Shown here piece after piece: positions 61,805 to 64,000 of a stretch of DNA of 64,000 nucleotides. Position numbers and translations under genes: made by a program. The stretch is taken from positions 372,001-436,000 of the forward strand of contig NZ_CP014168.1 in assembly GCF_001717955.1 (NCBI RefSeq). Reading direction: 5' to 3'. Positions within the stretch are counted from its first letter, which is position 1, and each line of letters opens with the position of its first letter. Under the pieces are notes generated by a model. That model was given only the letters and a program-made list of their open reading frames with translations. It ran no database searches and was not told the origin of the DNA. This DNA comes from Sphingomonas panacis (GTDB taxonomy: Bacteria > Pseudomonadota > Alphaproteobacteria > Sphingomonadales > Sphingomonadaceae).

Positions 61805-64000
61805 GCGGTGGTCTCCGACATCACGGGAATTTTCGAGAGGGTAAAGCGGAAGAGCGCGCCGCCATCATCGCCGTTCACGGCTTCGAACGTGCCGCCATGC
61901 GCCTTGATGACGCGGCGGCAAATCGAAAGGCCGAGGCCCATGCCCTTGTCGCGCTTGGTCGAGACGAAGGGCATATAGAGTTCGTCGAGCATCTTGCGGT
62001 CGAGGCCCGGGCCGCTGTCCGCCACGGTCACCTCGATCATCTCCGCGTCCTGGTCACGCGTGCTGATCGTGATCCGGCGGGTATCCGGGGGGCATTTGCG
62101 CAGTTCCTCGATGGCGTTGCGCAACAGGTTGACGAACACCTGCCCGATCTGGACCCGATCGGCCAGAATCGTGTCGACCGCCGGGTCGAGATCGTAGACG
62201 AGCTTGATCTCGTAGCGTGCGTCACCGACAAAGGCGAGCGAGACAGCGTCTTCGATGATCGTGCCGATCTGAACCGCCTGCATCTCCATGCTGCCCATCG
62301 TCGCGAAGTCGCGCATGCGCCGGATAATCTCGCCCGCGCGCAGCGCCTGTTCGCCGCCGAGCCGCAGCAACGATCGCCCCTGCTCGCGATTGGCCTCGTC
62401 CTTGAGGATCAGATCGGCCGCACCGAGAAAATAGGTCGCCGCGGCAAGCGGCTGGTTGAGCTCGTGGGCGATACCGGCCGCCATTTCTCCCATCGTGCTG
62501 AGCCGCGAGGCGTGGAGCAATTCATCGCGCATCTTCGCAAGGCGCGCCTCCGACGTCAGCCGCTCGGTGAGGTCTTCGGCAAAGCCGGTGAAGAGCCGTT
62601 TGTCGCCGACGTGCATGTCCCCCATCCAGAGTGCGATCGGCACGGCACTGCCGTCGCTGTGCCGGGCATAGGTAACCGGCGTGCCATTGGTGACGAGGCT
62701 CACCCCGCCCGCCAGATACCGGCTGATGAAAGAGGTGGTAGGGTCGGTACTGGGGTTTGGCGCAAGCATCTCCACGTTGCGGCCCACCGCATCCTTGGCG
62801 GTATAGCCGAACATGCGTTCCGCGGAGGCGCTGAACGCCCTGATGATGCCGCGTTCGTCGAAAATCACCATTGCCGTCGGCACGGTCTTCAACACCAGCC
62901 GAAGCTGCTCCTGCTCGGCCAGCAGCGCCGCCTCGCGCTCGTTGCGGTTGGTCACGTCGATATGAATGCCGATGACCCTGGCGAGCTTTCCTTCCGCATC
63001 GTACACCAGCCGGCCCGAGCCTTCGAGCGAGCGCAGTCCGCCGTTCGGCACGTTCATCTGGTATGTGAAATTGTAGCGTTCGGCATGGTTGGCGGCGGCG
63101 GCCTCGATCGTCGCCCGGACGCCGCTGTAATCCGCGGGCACAATCCGCGCCGCCCATCCCGACAGACTCGACAATTCTCCCGGCTGAAGCCCCAGCCTTT
63201 GCTCCATCCCGGGATCGACCACCACCGTGCCCGAAACGACATCCCAATCGGAGATTCCGATCTGATGTGCGTTGAGCGCGAGCAACAGATTGGCGTCGCT
63301 TTCCTTGAGCGCGGCTTCCATCTGCACGCGCGCCGAGATGTCGGTCATCTTGTACACGAGCACCGGCTCGCGCCCTTCGGCCTGGACGATGCGCGCGCGT
63401 TCGAGGATGTGAACCGGTGTGCCATCGCGCCGGTGCTCGATCACCTCGCGCTGCTGTTCGATCGCCGCGCCGATGTTGGGCGTGAGATCGGTCGAACCCA
63501 CACCGCGCGACCGCAACACGGTGTTCTTGTCCCGGCCCACCACCTGCCCGGCGGTCCAGCCGAAGAGTTCTTCACACCCGCGCGACCAATGCAGGATTTC
63601 CCCCGTGACGGACGTGAGCGCGATCGGCGCCGATTCCATCGCATTCGTCGTTTCCCACAATGCCGCATGTTCGGCGGCCAGTCGGGTCATCGCCCAGAAG
63701 ATCAGCGCCGCAAGAACCGCGATGTTGACGCCAGCCGAGATGATCTCGATCACGATGTCAGACGACACCCCTCTCTCGTCCGCCTCCAGTTCCACCAGCG
63801 CATTGATCGCGGGTAACAGCAGGATGATGGGAAACGCGCGCTGCAGGATCTTGGTCTGCTGCTGCCCGCGCCCGGGAAGGTCGGGCCATTTCGGCCACCC
63901 CCCCCACGCCAGCACCGCCGCCGACAGGGTGATCGCCTGCGCCGTCGCGGGCAGCGACGGCAGGAAATCGCCGACATTATTCGCCAGCGGCCCGATCTCG
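61801..64000 (-). CDS. Multi-PAS sensor histidine kinase, FixL-like (5' end outside window)
   Basis: The frame is open to the window end, so the N-terminus is missing. Visible from the N-terminal side: two hydrophobic segments (FPIILLLPAINALVEL and IISAGVNIAVLAALIFWAM), three PAS-like domains (SVTGEILHWSRGCEELFGW, an NAHQIGISDWDVVSG unit with PAC VIGIHIDVTNRNERE, and a FDERGIIRAFSASAERMFGY unit), a HisKA with His in GIAHELNQPLAAATYFL, and HATPase motifs (NLLRNAIEEL, VADSGPGLDRK, KGMGLGLSICRR). The last PAS is in the FixL position, but heme binding is not demonstrated. Coupled to the fixJ-like gene. Confidence 0.92.
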   Translation of the reverse strand, partial: EIGPLANNVGDFLPSLPATAQAITLSAAVLAWGGWPKWPDLPGRGQQQTKILQRAFPIILLLPAINALVELEADERGVSSDIVIEIISAGVNIAVLAALIFWAMTRLAAEHAALWETTNAMESAPIALTSVTGEILHWSRGCEELFGWTAGQVVGRDKNTVLRSRGVGSTDLTPNIGAAIEQQREVIEHRRDGTPVHILERARIVQAEGREPVLVYKMTDISARVQMEAALKESDANLLLALNAHQIGISDWDVVSGTVVVDPGMEQRLGLQPGELSSLSGWAARIVPADYSGVRATIEAAAANHAERYNFTYQMNVPNGGLRSLEGSGRLVYDAEGKLARVIGIHIDVTNRNEREAALLAEQEQLRLVLKTVPTAMVIFDERGIIRAFSASAERMFGYTAKDAVGRNVEMLAPNPSTDPTTSFISRYLAGGVSLVTNGTPVTYARHSDGSAVPIALWMGDMHVGDKRLFTGFAEDLTERLTSEARLAKMRDELLHASRLSTMGEMAAGIAHELNQPLAAATYFLGAADLILKDEANREQGRSLLRLGGEQALRAGEIIRRMRDFATMGSMEMQAVQIGTIIEDAVSLAFVGDARYEIKLVYDLDPAVDTILADRVQIGQVFVNLLRNAIEELRKCPPDTRRITISTRDQDAEMIEVTVADSGPGLDRKMLDELYMPFVSTKRDKGMGLGLSICRRVIKAHGGTFEAVNGDDGGALFRFTLSKIPVMSETTA

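Overview
The window is high-GC alphaproteobacterial DNA, most likely from a sphingomonad (Sphingomonas, Novosphingobium or a relative). The signs are three TonB-dependent receptors sitting among catabolic genes, operons joined by 4-nt ATGA/GTGA overlaps, frequent GTG starts, GTTCGT-type palindromic extragenic repeats, a FixLJ-like pair and a FlaF gene. I see no rRNA, tRNA, CRISPR array or insertion sequence.

About 1-50.2 kb is one long catabolic accessory region of short, often divergent operons. (a) 1-5.5 kb: end of a TonB receptor, a cupin protein, then a minus-strand unit of CMD-family protein, amidohydrolase and MFS permease. (b) 5.8-13.6 kb: an SDR, then a minus-strand operon of TcuA-like flavoprotein, two MmgE/PrpD proteins and an aldehyde dehydrogenase, divergent from a CysB-type LysR regulator. 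(c) 13.7-22.5 kb: enolase-superfamily enzyme and GMC oxidoreductase, divergent from aldehyde dehydrogenase, BKACE enzyme, cyclase and a TonB receptor. (d) 22.6-26.5 kb: SnoaL-like protein, HpcH/HpaI aldolase, TPP enzyme (apparent CTG start) and a second CMD protein. (e) 26.4-34.8 kb: a tightly packed minus-strand operon of TonB receptor, SnoaL-FMO fusion, two MFS permeases and a class III CoA-transferase. (f) 35-43.5 kb: thioesterase, two amidohydrolases, a TfdA-like dioxygenase, a second TPP enzyme, SDR, a third CMD protein, an exported SMP-30 protein with a CXXCH motif, and a LacI-family regulator. (g) 43.7-50.2 kb: a third MmgE/PrpD, SDR, beta-hydroxyacid dehydrogenase, MBL-fold lactonase-like hydrolase, succinate-semialdehyde dehydrogenase and a fourth amidohydrolase.

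The most useful organising signal is a near-palindrome centred on TACCGGTA, found at five places (about 18.23, 35.52, 40.96, 42.40 and 43.65 kb), each 13-30 nt upstream of a catabolic start. It has the form expected for the GntR-like LacI-family protein encoded at 42.4-43.5 kb, so much of the region is probably one regulon. The gene content (outer-membrane receptors, permeases, lactone and amidohydrolase enzymes, aldolase, BKACE, CoA-transferase, several dehydrogenases) fits breakdown of a ring or lactone compound to central metabolites. The substrate cannot be read from the sequence.

From 50.5 kb the content changes to regulatory, flagellar and chemotaxis genes: an XRE regulator, an in-frame MotA/sigma-70 chimera, a methyltransferase plus HAD protein pair, flaF, a globin-coupled MCP and a membrane MCP with nearly identical signalling domains and DDWNAF tails, a small pseudo-receiver, and a FixJ/FixL-like two-component pair cut by the window end. 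The MotA/sigma chimera and the TACCGGTA regulon are the two observations most worth following.
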